Below, one piece after another: positions 45,270 through 54,045 of a stretch of 64,000 nt of DNA (positions within the stretch are counted from its first letter, which is position 1; every line of letters begins with the position of its first letter). The DNA is from JAZPYZ01 sp045544455 (GTDB lineage Bacteria; Bacillota; Clostridia; Oscillospirales; Acutalibacteraceae). Under the pieces are notes generated by a model. It had not been told where the DNA came from. It made no database searches and saw only the letters and a program-made list of their open reading frames with translations. The stretch is from the NCBI GenBank assembly GCA_045544455.1, contig JAZPYZ010000010.1, positions 62,001 to 126,000 of the forward strand, written 5' to 3'. The position numbers and the translations under genes were made by a program.

Positions 45270-45300
45270 CAAAAGCGAGGTGACTATCACCTCGCTTTTG
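45270..45300 (-). terminator. Repeated-type terminator hairpin (copy 1)
   Basis: CAAAAGCGAGGTGA (45270-45283), loop CTA, TCACCTCGCTTTTG (45287-45300), ending the minus-strand GpsA-like gene. The same stem recurs in this part of the window. Confidence 0.88.
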
Positions 45301-45304
45301 TATT

Positions 45305-46351
45305 TTATTTTTCAAACGTAAAGGCATCCCACGGAAGGTTAACGTCTTTTTTCTGGGTAATGATCTCGTCTACGTGCAACAGCAACGGAAATTCATTGAT
45401 GTCCACCAGGCCTTTTTCGGCTTTTACGCGGATCGCCTTGGCAACGCGTTCCGCCACGACCAACGATTCCAGCGTCACGCCTTGCAATTCGGCTTTCGCC
45501 TCATCAATATCCAATCCGCGACCAAGCAAAATGCCCACCAAGCGGGTTCTGCCGCCGTACACCGTGACGTACAAGTCGCCCGCACCGATCACCAGATTAT
45601 CCAGATCACCTGCGCCTTGCAACTTGAGCAACTTCGACATTTCTCTTACCGATTGCCCAAAGATTGCCGCTTGGGAGTTGAAATGCAGTTCGCTATCAAC
45701 GCCGAATGCTTTTTGATTTAAGCCTATGGTAAGCGCAATACCTAAAGCATAGCCGTTTTTCAGCGCTACCGCACTTTCTACGCCGACGATATCGGTGGAC
45801 AAGCTGATGTGATAATAATCGGTAGCCATAGCCGATTTGATCATGCGCAGCACCGATAGATCTTTGCCGCAGAAGGCCACTTCGGTTTGATCGTGAGCAA
45901 CCAGTTCATAACTGGTGCACGGTCCGCCGATGGCATTGAGCGGAATGTTTTTGCCGAGTTCATTCAGTTTTTCCTGCCAGATATCCAAATAGGTAAGCAG
46001 GGAACCGTCCGGCGTATTCATCAACCCTTTTGTTACCGAGATAACCGGCACGTTTTCGTGAAGTTTCGGTAAAATTTCATCCTTGAACCAGTCCACGCCA
46101 AAACTGCTGACACCGCAGATGATAAAATCAGCGCCTTGGATGGCTTGTTCCATTTCTTCGATTTGGTAATAACGAATCCCTTCGGGGAACTCTTTGTTGA
46201 ATTTCGGATGGCGCCCGGTCTTGCGGCAATGGTCAATGATCTCCCGATCTAAATGTGTACCTACAAGACGAACGTCGTTGCCGTTTTCTCTCGCGGGAAA
46301 AGCTAGGGCAGAGCCCATCATGCCGGAACCGATAATGGTGATCGTTTTCAT
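45305..46351 (-). CDS. NAD(P)H-dependent glycerol-3-phosphate dehydrogenase-like protein
   Basis: A 348-residue GpsA-type dehydrogenase that would reduce DHAP to sn-glycerol 3-phosphate. TIIGSGMMGSALAFPARENG is the cofactor loop, SVTKGLMN the conserved strand, and VALKNGYALGIALTIGL carries the catalytic lysine. The usual GPSFA-E segment reads GGPCTSYEL, so it is a divergent paralogue, perhaps with a specialised role. MKTITIIGSG at 46351 has AAGGGATG upstream. It is divergent from a DeoR regulator. Confidence 0.87.
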   Translation of the reverse strand: MKTITIIGSGMMGSALAFPARENGNDVRLVGTHLDREIIDHCRKTGRHPKFNKEFPEGIRYYQIEEMEQAIQGADFIICGVSSFGVDWFKDEILPKLHENVPVISVTKGLMNTPDGSLLTYLDIWQEKLNELGKNIPLNAIGGPCTSYELVAHDQTEVAFCGKDLSVLRMIKSAMATDYYHISLSTDIVGVESAVALKNGYALGIALTIGLNQKAFGVDSELHFNSQAAIFGQSVREMSKLLKLQGAGDLDNLVIGAGDLYVTVYGGRTRLVGILLGRGLDIDEAKAELQGVTLESLVVAERVAKAIRVKAEKGLVDINEFPLLLHVDEIITQKKDVNLPWDAFTFEK

Positions 46352-46381
46352 ACTTTGACATCCCTTCACTAATATGCTATT

Positions 46382-46410
46382 ATTGTAAAAAATGATTGTT
46401 TGTGTGTCAA
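46382..46410 (-). promoter_or_regulatory. Promoter of the GpsA-like gene
   Basis: On the minus strand TTGACA (46405-46410), 17 bp, TACAAT (46382-46387), in the region shared with the DeoR gene. Confidence 0.75.
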
Positions 46411-46474
46411 TAAGTGTCTGTAAAGTTGATAATTGAACAAACTTGAACGCTTTTTGGAACAGAAAGGAACAAAC

Positions 46475-47209
46475 ATGATCAAACGAGAAAGACAAGATAG
46501 CATCTTAAACATCATAAAAGCAAGAAAATATTGTACGGTTAATTTTTTATCCAAGCAACTGTTTGTAGCACCGATCACCGTTCGCCGCGATTTGAGCGAA
46601 ATGGAATCGGCTGGCCTGATTATCCGGTGTTATGGTGGGGCCACCGTTCCCGAATACGAAAATCGGGAAGTTCCTTTTGAAATTCGGAATAAAAACAATT
46701 TTTCCACAAAGGAAAAGTTAGCGAAAAAGGCGGCCAAACAGATAGGGAAAGGGGACGTTGTGTTTTTAGATGCCTCTTCAACGGTCAGCCATATAACGGA
46801 ATATCTTACCGCCGAGCAGAACTTAACCGTTATCACGAACAGTACGTTGATTGTTGAAAGATTAAAAGAAAAGCATATTCGTTGTTATTTGACGGGCGGT
46901 ATGCCGGTGGAACATTCCCGTGCTTTGGTAGGGAGTATTGCCGAGCAAACCGTTGCCGGTCTTTACGCCAACGTTTGCTTTTTCTCGGCACAAGGGATCG
47001 ATGAAGATGGTGTTATTTCCGATCAATCCGAGGCGGAAACCTCGCTTCGAAAGTTGATGATCAAAAACTCCAAACGCCAGTATTTTCTGTTTGACAGCAG
47101 TAAATATCGCAAACGCTTCGCTTTTAAAGTGTGTTCCGCATGGGATATCAGCGATATCATCACGGATCTAAGCGACGTTTCATTTAAAACAGATGATACA
47201 TCCATATAG
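46475..47209 (+). CDS. DeoR-family transcriptional regulator
   Basis: A 244-residue DeoR regulator. MIKRERQDSILNIIKARKY and TVRRDLSEMESAGLIIRCYGGA form the winged helix; VVFLDASSTVSHITEYL and LFDSSKYRKRFA belong to the sensor domain. ATG 46475 has AAAGGAA upstream; an extension to 46433 lacks support. It faces the GpsA-like gene, as the other DeoR of this window faces egsA. Confidence 0.9.
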   Translation: MIKRERQDSILNIIKARKYCTVNFLSKQLFVAPITVRRDLSEMESAGLIIRCYGGATVPEYENREVPFEIRNKNNFSTKEKLAKKAAKQIGKGDVVFLDASSTVSHITEYLTAEQNLTVITNSTLIVERLKEKHIRCYLTGGMPVEHSRALVGSIAEQTVAGLYANVCFFSAQGIDEDGVISDQSEAETSLRKLMIKNSKRQYFLFDSSKYRKRFAFKVCSAWDISDIITDLSDVSFKTDDTSI

Positions 47210-47216
47210 GCATAGC

Positions 47217-47245
47217 AAAAGCGAGGGGGAAATCCCCTCGCTTTT
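47217..47245. terminator. Repeated-type terminator hairpin (copy 2)
   Basis: AAAAGCGAGGGG (47217-47228), loop GAAAT, CCCCTCGCTTTT (47234-47245), between the DeoR gene and the convergent SGNH pseudogene. It can act in both directions. Confidence 0.85.
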
Positions 47246-47248
47246 CAC

Positions 47249-47891
47249 TTACGTATTCATAACCTTTAAAACGGTATCTTTAATGTCTTTCATTCCTTGA
47301 ATAGAGGGATGACTACACGTTTTATCGATACGATCAAAAACGACCGGTGTTATGTGGTATTTCGCACAGGCGTTTTTCATGCAAGAAGCAATTTCCGGTT
47401 TGATATCGGTGTTAATCAAGCAGTAGATATCGGCTTGCGGCAACGTTGTCTTTAACAGATTTAAGAAGTAGCAGATGGCCGGTAACACACAATATAATTC
47501 GTCTTCTTCCCAGTCGCTATATTTCATTTCGCCTAGGGGCGCGTTTGACCAACTATCGTTGGTTCCGCCGAAAACAAAAATGGTGTCAATCTGGTGTTTA
47601 GTAAAAAATCCTGTTGTAATCAGTTGTTTTAATCTATATATAAAAGAGGATGATTGAGAGCAATCGGCGTTGTCATAACCTGTATAGCCAATGGTTGATC
47701 CTGACCAACTGTTGTTTAAAACAAGATGCAAGTTGCCTTCTTCAACCACTTGATACTACCAGGTTTTTTTCCACGCTTCTTACGTCGGTTTCCGAATTCT
47801 CGTTTTTAGAGTAATATACAATATACTCATCCGGAACGTACCCTTCGAAGGTGGAATAACTGTCTCCAAAGATAAGAACGTTGTTTTTCAT
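47249..47891 (-). pseudogene. SGNH/GDSL hydrolase pseudogene
   Basis: The minus strand starts at 47891 with MKNNVLIFGDSYSTFEGYVP, the block I serine motif of SGNH esterases, and ends with a normal C-terminus containing GGTNDSW and HPSIQGMK. The two parts are in different frames. A run of seven A residues near 47763-47769 is one base too long, and in the restored frame TGG is followed by TAG where a second Trp codon is expected. The gene is therefore broken by one frameshift and one nonsense codon, but the rest is well kept, so the loss is recent. A sequencing error alone would not explain both. Confidence 0.85.
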
Positions 47892-47986
47892 GATCCTAAA
47901 CGTACCTTTCTGTGTTTTTTATCATTATACACATTTGGAATAGGTGTTACAAGTATCCTGTTTTCAATACCAACCGTGCACAAAGG

Positions 47987-48018
47987 AACGGCGCAGTGGG
48001 ATGCCACTGCGCCGTTTT
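47987..48018 (-). terminator. Terminator of the membrane protein gene
   Basis: AACGGCGCAGTGG (47987-47999) pairs with CCACTGCGCCGTT (48004-48016), with A/T runs outside the stem. Confidence 0.85.
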
Positions 48019-48025
48019 GTGTAAG

Positions 48026-48550
48026 TTATTCGGGTTTTTCTTCGTTTTTAGCGTTGTTCTTTTTGATGAAATCGAAATTTTCTTTGTCGATCAGGTCCTT
48101 CATGCTGGGAAGGCGATATTCTTCTTCCTCTACCTGATCCTTCAGTTTTTTGTTGATTTGAATGACATTTTTGATCAAAAGAACGCCCATGATCAGGCCT
48201 TCAAAAACCAGACGGATGGCGATAGGCCCCAGAACGGCAATCAAAATGCCGTAAATGCCGTACCAATCGGTATAGGTTGTGTTCGAAAAAGAGGAGTGGT
48301 AAATGGAGATACCGAAAAGCATACTAAGTCCGAAGCACACACACGCGATGGTGGATAAAACGTACAGGAACTGCAGGATTTTCTCAATGATCAGGAACTT
48401 GAAGTTGAATACGTCGCTTAAAAACTGGCCCAACTTGTTAAGGCCCGGTCTTTTCTTTTCGGGGACGATATGTTTGTAGGCCAAAATGGTCAGGACGATG
48501 GTGGCGACTGCTGCTACAAAGATCATAATGCCAACGGTATTGATGCTCAT
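48026..48550 (-). CDS. Membrane protein of unknown function
   Basis: A 174-residue protein with an N-terminal membrane helix (about 6-25), two more hydrophobic segments (about 60-80 and 95-128) and a charged, Lys/Glu-rich C-terminal tail that is probably cytoplasmic and helical. It resembles small DUF4282-like membrane proteins in layout, but I do not assign a family. It is transcribed alone. Confidence 0.72.
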   Translation of the reverse strand: MSINTVGIMIFVAAVATIVLTILAYKHIVPEKKRPGLNKLGQFLSDVFNFKFLIIEKILQFLYVLSTIACVCFGLSMLFGISIYHSSFSNTTYTDWYGIYGILIAVLGPIAIRLVFEGLIMGVLLIKNVIQINKKLKDQVEEEEYRLPSMKDLIDKENFDFIKKNNAKNEEKPE

Positions 48551-48710
48551 ATGCTACTCTCCTTTAATGATTTTAGGATATATGTATTATATCAAAGAAT
48601 GGCGAATTTTGTCAAACCTCTTTGATTAAATCACAAGCATTTTAAAGTCCGGTAATGAAATGGTTTGTGGAGAAAGACGATTGACGCAAACCGGTTGTTT
48701 TAATACATAA

Positions 48711-48741
48711 CAAAAGCGGGGTGAATTTCACTCCGCTTTTG
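48711..48741 (-). terminator. Repeated-type terminator hairpin (copy 3)
   Basis: CAAAAGCGGGGTGA (48711-48724), loop ATT, TCACTCCGCTTTTG (48728-48741), overlapping the last codons of the AraC gene. Confidence 0.85.
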
Positions 48742-49576
48742 GACAATTGCTTGGGGAAATGCCAAAGTGGTTTTTAAACGCACGGCTAAAAACATAGATG
48801 GACGAAAAACCTAGCGCGTCCGCCACGTCGGATACGGTTTTGTTCTGCAACATGGTTTTGGCGAGTTGCATCCGCTTGTCGTTGCGATAGGCGATGAGCC
48901 CCGTGCCGTATTGTTCCTGAAACCGCCTCTCCAAGTAGTATTTACTATAGTTAAATTGTTTGGCAAGATCGTCGAGTTTGGCGGTCATCCCTTGTCCCGC
49001 GTCGATATAATCTTTGACCTGTTGTTCAATGCGATAGGATTGACTTCCCGGTTCAAACACATTGGGGAAATTGTCACGAATCAGCATTTCCAGTAATAAT
49101 GTCAACTTGGCTTTGCGTACCAATGCGGATGCGTCGGACGGATCCACGATCTCGTAAAACGTATCGAGCGCTTGCGGAGCGTTGGAAAAGCTCACCAATG
49201 GTTCTTGCGGATATGGTGCAAATACGTCTTTACGAATGTACTGCTTTTCTTGATCGGTCATGTCGGGGATATCTTTAAAGGAAATAGGCACTTGTGCGCT
49301 GTCGTCACGGTGGGTGATATCGAAATGAATGTGCGGTTGTGAAAGATTGCGCTCGCCGACTTGAAAACTGTGCGCAATGCCCGGCCGCAACAGTACAAAC
49401 TGCCCTTTTCGGCAGCGGTAATTCACCTCGTTATAACGCAACATAAATTCTCCGTCTTCCACGTACAGCAACTCGTAGTCAAAAATCACGCGTCGCTTAA
49501 TGGTGTGTGTGGCACGAACCACCGAATGGATCGCTTTGCGGATGTACGGATTAACAGCAGAGATATTCAGCATCAT
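48728..49576 (-). CDS. AraC-family transcriptional regulator
   Basis: A 282-residue regulator. An N-terminal cupin sensor (RKGQFVLLRPGIAHSFQVG) is followed from about residue 185 by the double helix-turn-helix: LDDLAKQFNYSKYYLERRFQEQYG and VSDVADALGFSSIYVFSRAFKNHFGISP. The first or second of two adjacent ATG codons (49576, 49573) may be used, after AGGTGA. It is divergent from the GH172 gene and is its likely activator. Confidence 0.92.
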   Translation of the reverse strand: MMLNISAVNPYIRKAIHSVVRATHTIKRRVIFDYELLYVEDGEFMLRYNEVNYRCRKGQFVLLRPGIAHSFQVGERNLSQPHIHFDITHRDDSAQVPISFKDIPDMTDQEKQYIRKDVFAPYPQEPLVSFSNAPQALDTFYEIVDPSDASALVRKAKLTLLLEMLIRDNFPNVFEPGSQSYRIEQQVKDYIDAGQGMTAKLDDLAKQFNYSKYYLERRFQEQYGTGLIAYRNDKRMQLAKTMLQNKTVSDVADALGFSSIYVFSRAFKNHFGISPSNCPKAE

Positions 49577-49682
49577 CGTTCACCTGCACAATAAATGTTA
49601 AACATACGTCAAGGTATGTTATTTGTATTTTACCGCGTTTTTTGTAAAATTTCAATATCGTTGCAGTATTGGAGGAATAAAA

Positions 49683-50738
49683 ATGTTAAATTCCATCACG
49701 GTTAAACGCGATATCACGACCTTTTCGGTTTCGCCCGAAAATCCGACCGGCGAAAAAGGAAAAGGCGGTATGGCGACCGAAGGCAGTGCTTCGGAGGCAG
49801 CGCGAGAACTGGGTCAAGGCTGGAAAGTCAACCCGTATATCGTCGTGGACGCCCAGACAACGGCGGTATTGGCAGACGTCAAGGGGCAAGGTGCTATCAA
49901 ACACATTTGGATTACCGACAACACCAAAGCAAGTCGATTGCTGATCTTGCGCATCTATTTTGACGGACATCAAAATCCGGCAGTCGAATGCCCTCTTTCA
50001 GATTTTTTCTGCAATGCCGAACACACCGAGTATCGTCAACTGTCGAGTTTGGCAATGTGTGTCAACCCGGCACGCGGTTTAAATTGCTATTTCGAAATGC
50101 CGTATTTTAAGCATTTTCGCATCGAAGTCGAGAATATCGGATCGGACCCGTGCAAGATCTATTATCAAATCGATTGTGAGGAAAAAACGCTTCCCGAAAA
50201 TGCCTTGTATTTCCACGCGCAGTTTCGTCGTATCAATCCGTTGCCGTACAAACAACCGTACACCATTTTGGACAACGTCAAAGGCAATGGGCATTACGTC
50301 GGCACCTATCTGTATTGGGGCGTAAAATCCAATCGTTGGTGGGGTGAAGGGGAGATCAAATTCTATATCGACGGCGATACCGCGTTCCCCAGCATCTGCG
50401 GTACGGGGACCGAGGATTATTTCTGCGGTGCGTATAATTTTGACGTCGATGGGGAATATGCCGAGTTCGCCACGCCGTATTCGGGGATGTATAAAGTGGG
50501 TAAAACCGATGCGCTGTATCGCTCGCAACGGTATTTCAATATGTACCGCTGGCACATCACCGATCCTGTTTACTTTAAAGAGGATTTAAAGGTTACCATT
50601 CAGGCGCTTGGTTGGCGCAGCGAAGGGCGGTATCTGCCGTTGCAAGACGATATTTCGTCGGTGGCGTATTGGTATTCCGACACGCTCGATGACGTGTATT
50701 TGCCCTTCCCGTCGAAAAACGATTTAGAGATTATTTGA
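49683..50738 (+). CDS. Glycoside hydrolase family 172 (DUF2961) protein
   Basis: A 351-residue protein of the DUF2961/GH172 family without signal peptide, so probably cytoplasmic. WKVNPYIVVDAQTTAVLADVKG is the N-terminal jelly-roll strand, and ICGTGTEDYFCGAYNF carries the catalytic Glu region. Known GH172 enzymes act on alpha-D-fructofuranosides and alpha-D-arabinofuranosides. ATG 49683 follows GGAGGAA. The AraC gene upstream and ribokinase and isomerase genes downstream suggest pentofuranoside use. Confidence 0.87.
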   Translation: MLNSITVKRDITTFSVSPENPTGEKGKGGMATEGSASEAARELGQGWKVNPYIVVDAQTTAVLADVKGQGAIKHIWITDNTKASRLLILRIYFDGHQNPAVECPLSDFFCNAEHTEYRQLSSLAMCVNPARGLNCYFEMPYFKHFRIEVENIGSDPCKIYYQIDCEEKTLPENALYFHAQFRRINPLPYKQPYTILDNVKGNGHYVGTYLYWGVKSNRWWGEGEIKFYIDGDTAFPSICGTGTEDYFCGAYNFDVDGEYAEFATPYSGMYKVGKTDALYRSQRYFNMYRWHITDPVYFKEDLKVTIQALGWRSEGRYLPLQDDISSVAYWYSDTLDDVYLPFPSKNDLEII

Positions 50739-50935
50739 CCTCGTCAATCGATTGTTTTCTAATCATTTTTCGATATTCGCCGGGTGGTAGCCCTGCATGC
50801 TTTTTGAAAAATGCAAGGTGATTGCGAGTCGATCGGGAGATGCCGATTGCGCCGATGCGCATAACGGCAATTTGATCACCTTCCACCGGGTGAAGAATTT
50901 CAGAGATTTGGTGTATTAACCAAACAGGAACCTCT
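50731..50935 (-). pseudogene. Remnant of an AraC-type regulator C-terminus
   Basis: On the minus strand the frame ending at 50731 contains HLAFFKKHAGLPPGEYRKMI, the last helix-turn-helix of AraC proteins (normally F.RAFKK..G.TP..YR). The preceding helix is disturbed and nothing recognisable precedes it. The fragment lies between the GH172 and ribokinase genes and probably marks a deleted regulator. Confidence 0.55.
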
Positions 50936-50961
50936 AATGTTATTCGATAGGGAGAACTGAG

Positions 50962-51906
50962 ATGAGACCTCATATATTAGTTGTCGGCAGTTTGGTGATG
51001 GATTTGATCGTCACCACCAATCGGTTTTGTCATGCTGGCGAAACCGTTATCGGTACGGGCTTTACTACCGCGCCCGGCGGTAAAGGCGCCAACCAAGCCG
51101 TTCAAGCGGCGCGGCTCGGTGCTGACGTCACGATGGTCGGTAAGGTCGGTGCTGACGATTTCGGCAAACGGTTGATCGAATCGGTTCGTGAAAGCGGTGT
51201 CAACACCGATCACATCCGCATTACCGATACCGCTCCCACAGCGGTCGGGAACGTGCAGATTCAAACCAACGAACACGGGACCGAAAACCGCATTATCGTG
51301 GTTCCCGGTGCAAATATGGCAATCGCGCCAAGCGACGTTGCTTTTTTGCAAACCGAGATCGTGCAGTACGATATGGTGATCCTGCAAAACGAAATTCCGA
51401 TGGAAATCAATCGGCTGGTGTCGCAGTATGCCAAAGATGCGGGTGTGCCCGTGATACTCAACCCCGCGCCGTCTGCCGTTATTCCCACAGAATTAATTTC
51501 GTGCCTCACGTATATTTCTCCCAACGAGCACGAAGCGGCAGACATCACCGGCACCACCGATGCAAAACAAGCGGTGCGGATGTTACACCAACTGGGTGTG
51601 CCAAACGTGCTTATTACTCTTGGCAAAAGCGGATGCGCGTTTAGCGACGGGATTAAGGTGATCCACAGCGCGAGTGTCGATTGCGGCAAGGTGGTTGATC
51701 CGACCGCTGCGGGAGACAGTTTTATCGGCGCATTTTGTACAGCGGTTGCCGCCGGCGTTGAGGTGCCAGAAGCATTGACTTTTGCCAACTGTACCGCCGG
51801 GATTACCGTGTCGCGTATGGGCGCGCAAACCAGTTTGCCCACGCTGGATGAAGTGGTCGCGGTGATGCGGCAAAACGGATTTTCAACACATAGATGGGGT
51901 GAATGA
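50962..51906 (+). CDS. rbsK: Ribokinase-like PfkB-family sugar kinase
   Basis: A 314-residue PfkB kinase. VVGSLVMDLIVTTNRF and APGGKGANQAVQAARLG form the sugar-binding N-terminus, and DPTAAGDSFIGAFC near residue 250 carries the catalytic Asp and anion hole. The closest group is ribokinase; such kinases can also take D-arabinose. The gene overlaps nothing upstream, and the SIS gene starts 1 bp after its stop, so the two are one operon. Confidence 0.88.
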   Translation: MRPHILVVGSLVMDLIVTTNRFCHAGETVIGTGFTTAPGGKGANQAVQAARLGADVTMVGKVGADDFGKRLIESVRESGVNTDHIRITDTAPTAVGNVQIQTNEHGTENRIIVVPGANMAIAPSDVAFLQTEIVQYDMVILQNEIPMEINRLVSQYAKDAGVPVILNPAPSAVIPTELISCLTYISPNEHEAADITGTTDAKQAVRMLHQLGVPNVLITLGKSGCAFSDGIKVIHSASVDCGKVVDPTAAGDSFIGAFCTAVAAGVEVPEALTFANCTAGITVSRMGAQTSLPTLDEVVAVMRQNGFSTHRWGE

Positions 51907-51907
51907 T

Positions 51908-52501
51908 ATGAACGACGTACAACGGTTTATCGACATCAGCAAATCGGAATGGGATCGGTTTGTCAGCCATATAGATATGGATAGTCTGCGCCAAGCGGCC
52001 GACTTGATTTTGGATGCCACCAAGCGGGGCAAACGCTTGCATATTACGGGTATCGGTAAGCCCGCCCATGTTGCAGGTTATACTGCATCACTGATCTCGT
52101 CTACGGGTACACCGACCTATTTTTTGCACGGTACCGAAGCGGTGCACGGTTCGTGTGGACAACTGGTAGAGGGTGACGTCGTGATCTGCATTTCCAACAG
52201 CGGTGAAACCGAAGAACTAAAAGCCACCGCCATGGCGATCAGAAACAACGGGTGCAACATCATTGCCGTTACCGGCAATCCCGATTCGTGGCTTGGTAAA
52301 TACGGTGACGTATGCTTGGTCGCAGGCGTACAACAAGAAGGAGGACCGCTTAACCGCGCGCCGCGCGCATCCATTCTTGCAGAAATCTATATTTTGCAGT
52401 GCTTGTCGGTGGCGTTGCAAGAAGCGGTCAACATCACTCCTGTCGAATACGTCAAGCGTCATCCCGGTGGCTCGCTCGGCAAACTCAGAGAAAATGAATA
52501 A
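51908..52501 (+). CDS. SIS-domain sugar-phosphate isomerase (KdsD/GutQ-like)
   Basis: A 197-residue single SIS domain. GKRLHITGIGKPAHVAGYTASLISSTGTP and FLHGTEAVHGSCG, then ISNSGETEEL, match the catalytic core of arabinose-5-phosphate isomerases, without the CBS pair of KdsD. It is coupled to the ribokinase gene; ATG 51908 is used after GGGGTGA. It could convert D-arabinose 5-phosphate to ribulose 5-phosphate, but a hexulose-phosphate isomerase is also possible. Confidence 0.82.
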   Translation: MNDVQRFIDISKSEWDRFVSHIDMDSLRQAADLILDATKRGKRLHITGIGKPAHVAGYTASLISSTGTPTYFLHGTEAVHGSCGQLVEGDVVICISNSGETEELKATAMAIRNNGCNIIAVTGNPDSWLGKYGDVCLVAGVQQEGGPLNRAPRASILAEIYILQCLSVALQEAVNITPVEYVKRHPGGSLGKLRENE

Positions 52502-52534
52502 AAAACAGCGGAGTGATTTCACTCCGCTGTTTTT
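52501..52534. terminator. Bidirectional terminator
   Basis: AAAAACAGCGGAGTGA (52501-52516), loop TT, TCACTCCGCTGTTTTT (52519-52534), serving the SIS gene and the convergent AraC gene. It is related to the recurrent AAAAGCGAGGTGA hairpin but differs in several bases. Confidence 0.9.
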
Positions 52535-53376
52535 GTGCGATTGGATTCGTGGTGCCCTTTTCGATAAGCCGCCGGAGTAAATCCCGTATACTTTCGAAAC
52601 GAGGTGCAGAATTGGGAACGATCGGAAAATCCACATTCTATAGCTACTGTCTGCACCGAAACGTCGCTGTACAATAACATCCGCTTTGCAACGCGAATGC
52701 GTTCTCCGATCAACGCCTGATGCAGAGTCATCCCCGTGCATTTCTTAAACGTTCGATTCAAGTAGAAGGAATGGTAACCAAACTCGGCAGAGATTTGATT
52801 GTTGCTTAAGTCGCGGTCATAATTCTGTTGAAGATAGGATAATACTTTTCGCACGGTTTCCGGTAGTTCGGGCTGTTTGTTCGATCGTTCTTGAACCAGC
52901 GAACATAGAATTTGTTTTAAAAGCGCAGAGGAGATGCCGTCGGAGCAAGGCGACGGATAACAATATAGCACTAAACATTCCCGAATTTTTTCTTCCACGT
53001 CGAACGCTTTTTCCAAAAAGATATAGTTCGCCAATTCCGCCGGTGGATCGTCCTCGAAAATCTGATTCCGATCAAAATAGGTCAAACTCTCCACTGGACT
53101 ACGAGGTTCTTTTTGCTCGGATTGGTTGCGTGTCATATCGAAGTTTAACACAATCGCTTTCACGTCGCCGTCAAAGGAATAGGGAATACCCGGGCGAAAA
53201 TAGATGACCGAGCCGGGAGAAAGGGGGATCGTTTGATCTTCCAACGTAAAAGTTGCCCGTCCTTCTAAAATATAAAAGATTCGAAAATCGTAAGCGCGCC
53301 GTGGCGGCACGTTGGATAACACACGGGGCTGCAATCCCGCGTATCGGAGAAACGGATTCAGATCATACAACTCCAT
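52519..53376 (-). CDS. AraC-family transcriptional regulator
   Basis: A 285-residue regulator with an N-terminal cupin part (FRIFYILEGRATFTLEDQTIPLSPGSVIYFRP) and a C-terminal double helix-turn-helix (ISAEFGYHSFYLNRTFKKCTGMT, VQTVAIECGFSDRSQFCTSFRKYTGFTPAAYR). The start MELYDLNP at 53376 has GAGGTG 6 bases upstream; the longer frame to 53568 is non-coding in character. It is divergent from the YgjV-like/hydrolase operon. Confidence 0.9.
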   Translation of the reverse strand: MELYDLNPFLRYAGLQPRVLSNVPPRRAYDFRIFYILEGRATFTLEDQTIPLSPGSVIYFRPGIPYSFDGDVKAIVLNFDMTRNQSEQKEPRSPVESLTYFDRNQIFEDDPPAELANYIFLEKAFDVEEKIRECLVLYCYPSPCSDGISSALLKQILCSLVQERSNKQPELPETVRKVLSYLQQNYDRDLSNNQISAEFGYHSFYLNRTFKKCTGMTLHQALIGERIRVAKRMLLYSDVSVQTVAIECGFSDRSQFCTSFRKYTGFTPAAYRKGHHESNRTKTAE

Positions 53377-53499
53377 AGCACACCTCATTGGTTTGTTTTT
53401 TAAATGTTTTGGTTTGTATTTTATCTTGATTATATCACAAAAATACAGTATAACCAAGATAGAATTGATGTTTTTTTCGAAACAAAGGAGAGAGCGTGG

Positions 53500-54045
53500 A
53501 TGGAGCTTCCTGTGATGGGGGAACTGTGCGGCGGCCTTGCAACGGTGGTTGGCTTTTTCGTTTTTCAACAGAAGAAACGCAGCCGTATCTTGCTGCTCAA
53601 ATTGATCTGCGATATTTTATGGGGTTTGCATTTCCTGTTTTTGCAAGCCTATTCAGGTATGGCGATCAGTCTGGTGGCTTGTGTTCGGGAAATCTTGTTT
53701 TATCGAATGGGAACAAACAAGGAGAAAAAGCCGCTGTTTTTGCTTTTCATGTTTCTGGTCCTCAACACCTGTTCGGTTACGCTGACTTGGACGAATGTAT
53801 GGAGCGTGTGCTCTCTGCTTTCGGGGTGGCTTGGTACATTGGCATATTGGCAGACAGCGCCGAACAGAATTAAGCTCTTAGGCTGGATGGTGTGTGTTTC
53901 GCAAACGATTTATGCTCTTGGCGTGGGCTCTCGAGCCGGCTTGATCAACGAAGCGATCACCATGGTGTCCATTGCCTTATTCTTTTTGCGGATTCTTTTG
54001 GAAAAGCATAAAACCAACACGGTTGATAAAGGAGAGTTGTCATGA
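53500..54045 (+). CDS. YgjV-like inner membrane protein
   Basis: A 181-residue membrane protein with about six hydrophobic segments. GGLATVVGFFVFQQKKRSRILLLKLICDILWGLHF is the start region typical of the YgjV family, whose function is unknown. ATG 53500 with AAAGGAGAGAG upstream is chosen. The stop overlaps the next gene by 4 bp, so it may serve the uptake or sensing step for the same carbohydrate. Confidence 0.78.
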   Translation: MELPVMGELCGGLATVVGFFVFQQKKRSRILLLKLICDILWGLHFLFLQAYSGMAISLVACVREILFYRMGTNKEKKPLFLLFMFLVLNTCSVTLTWTNVWSVCSLLSGWLGTLAYWQTAPNRIKLLGWMVCVSQTIYALGVGSRAGLINEAITMVSIALFFLRILLEKHKTNTVDKGELS

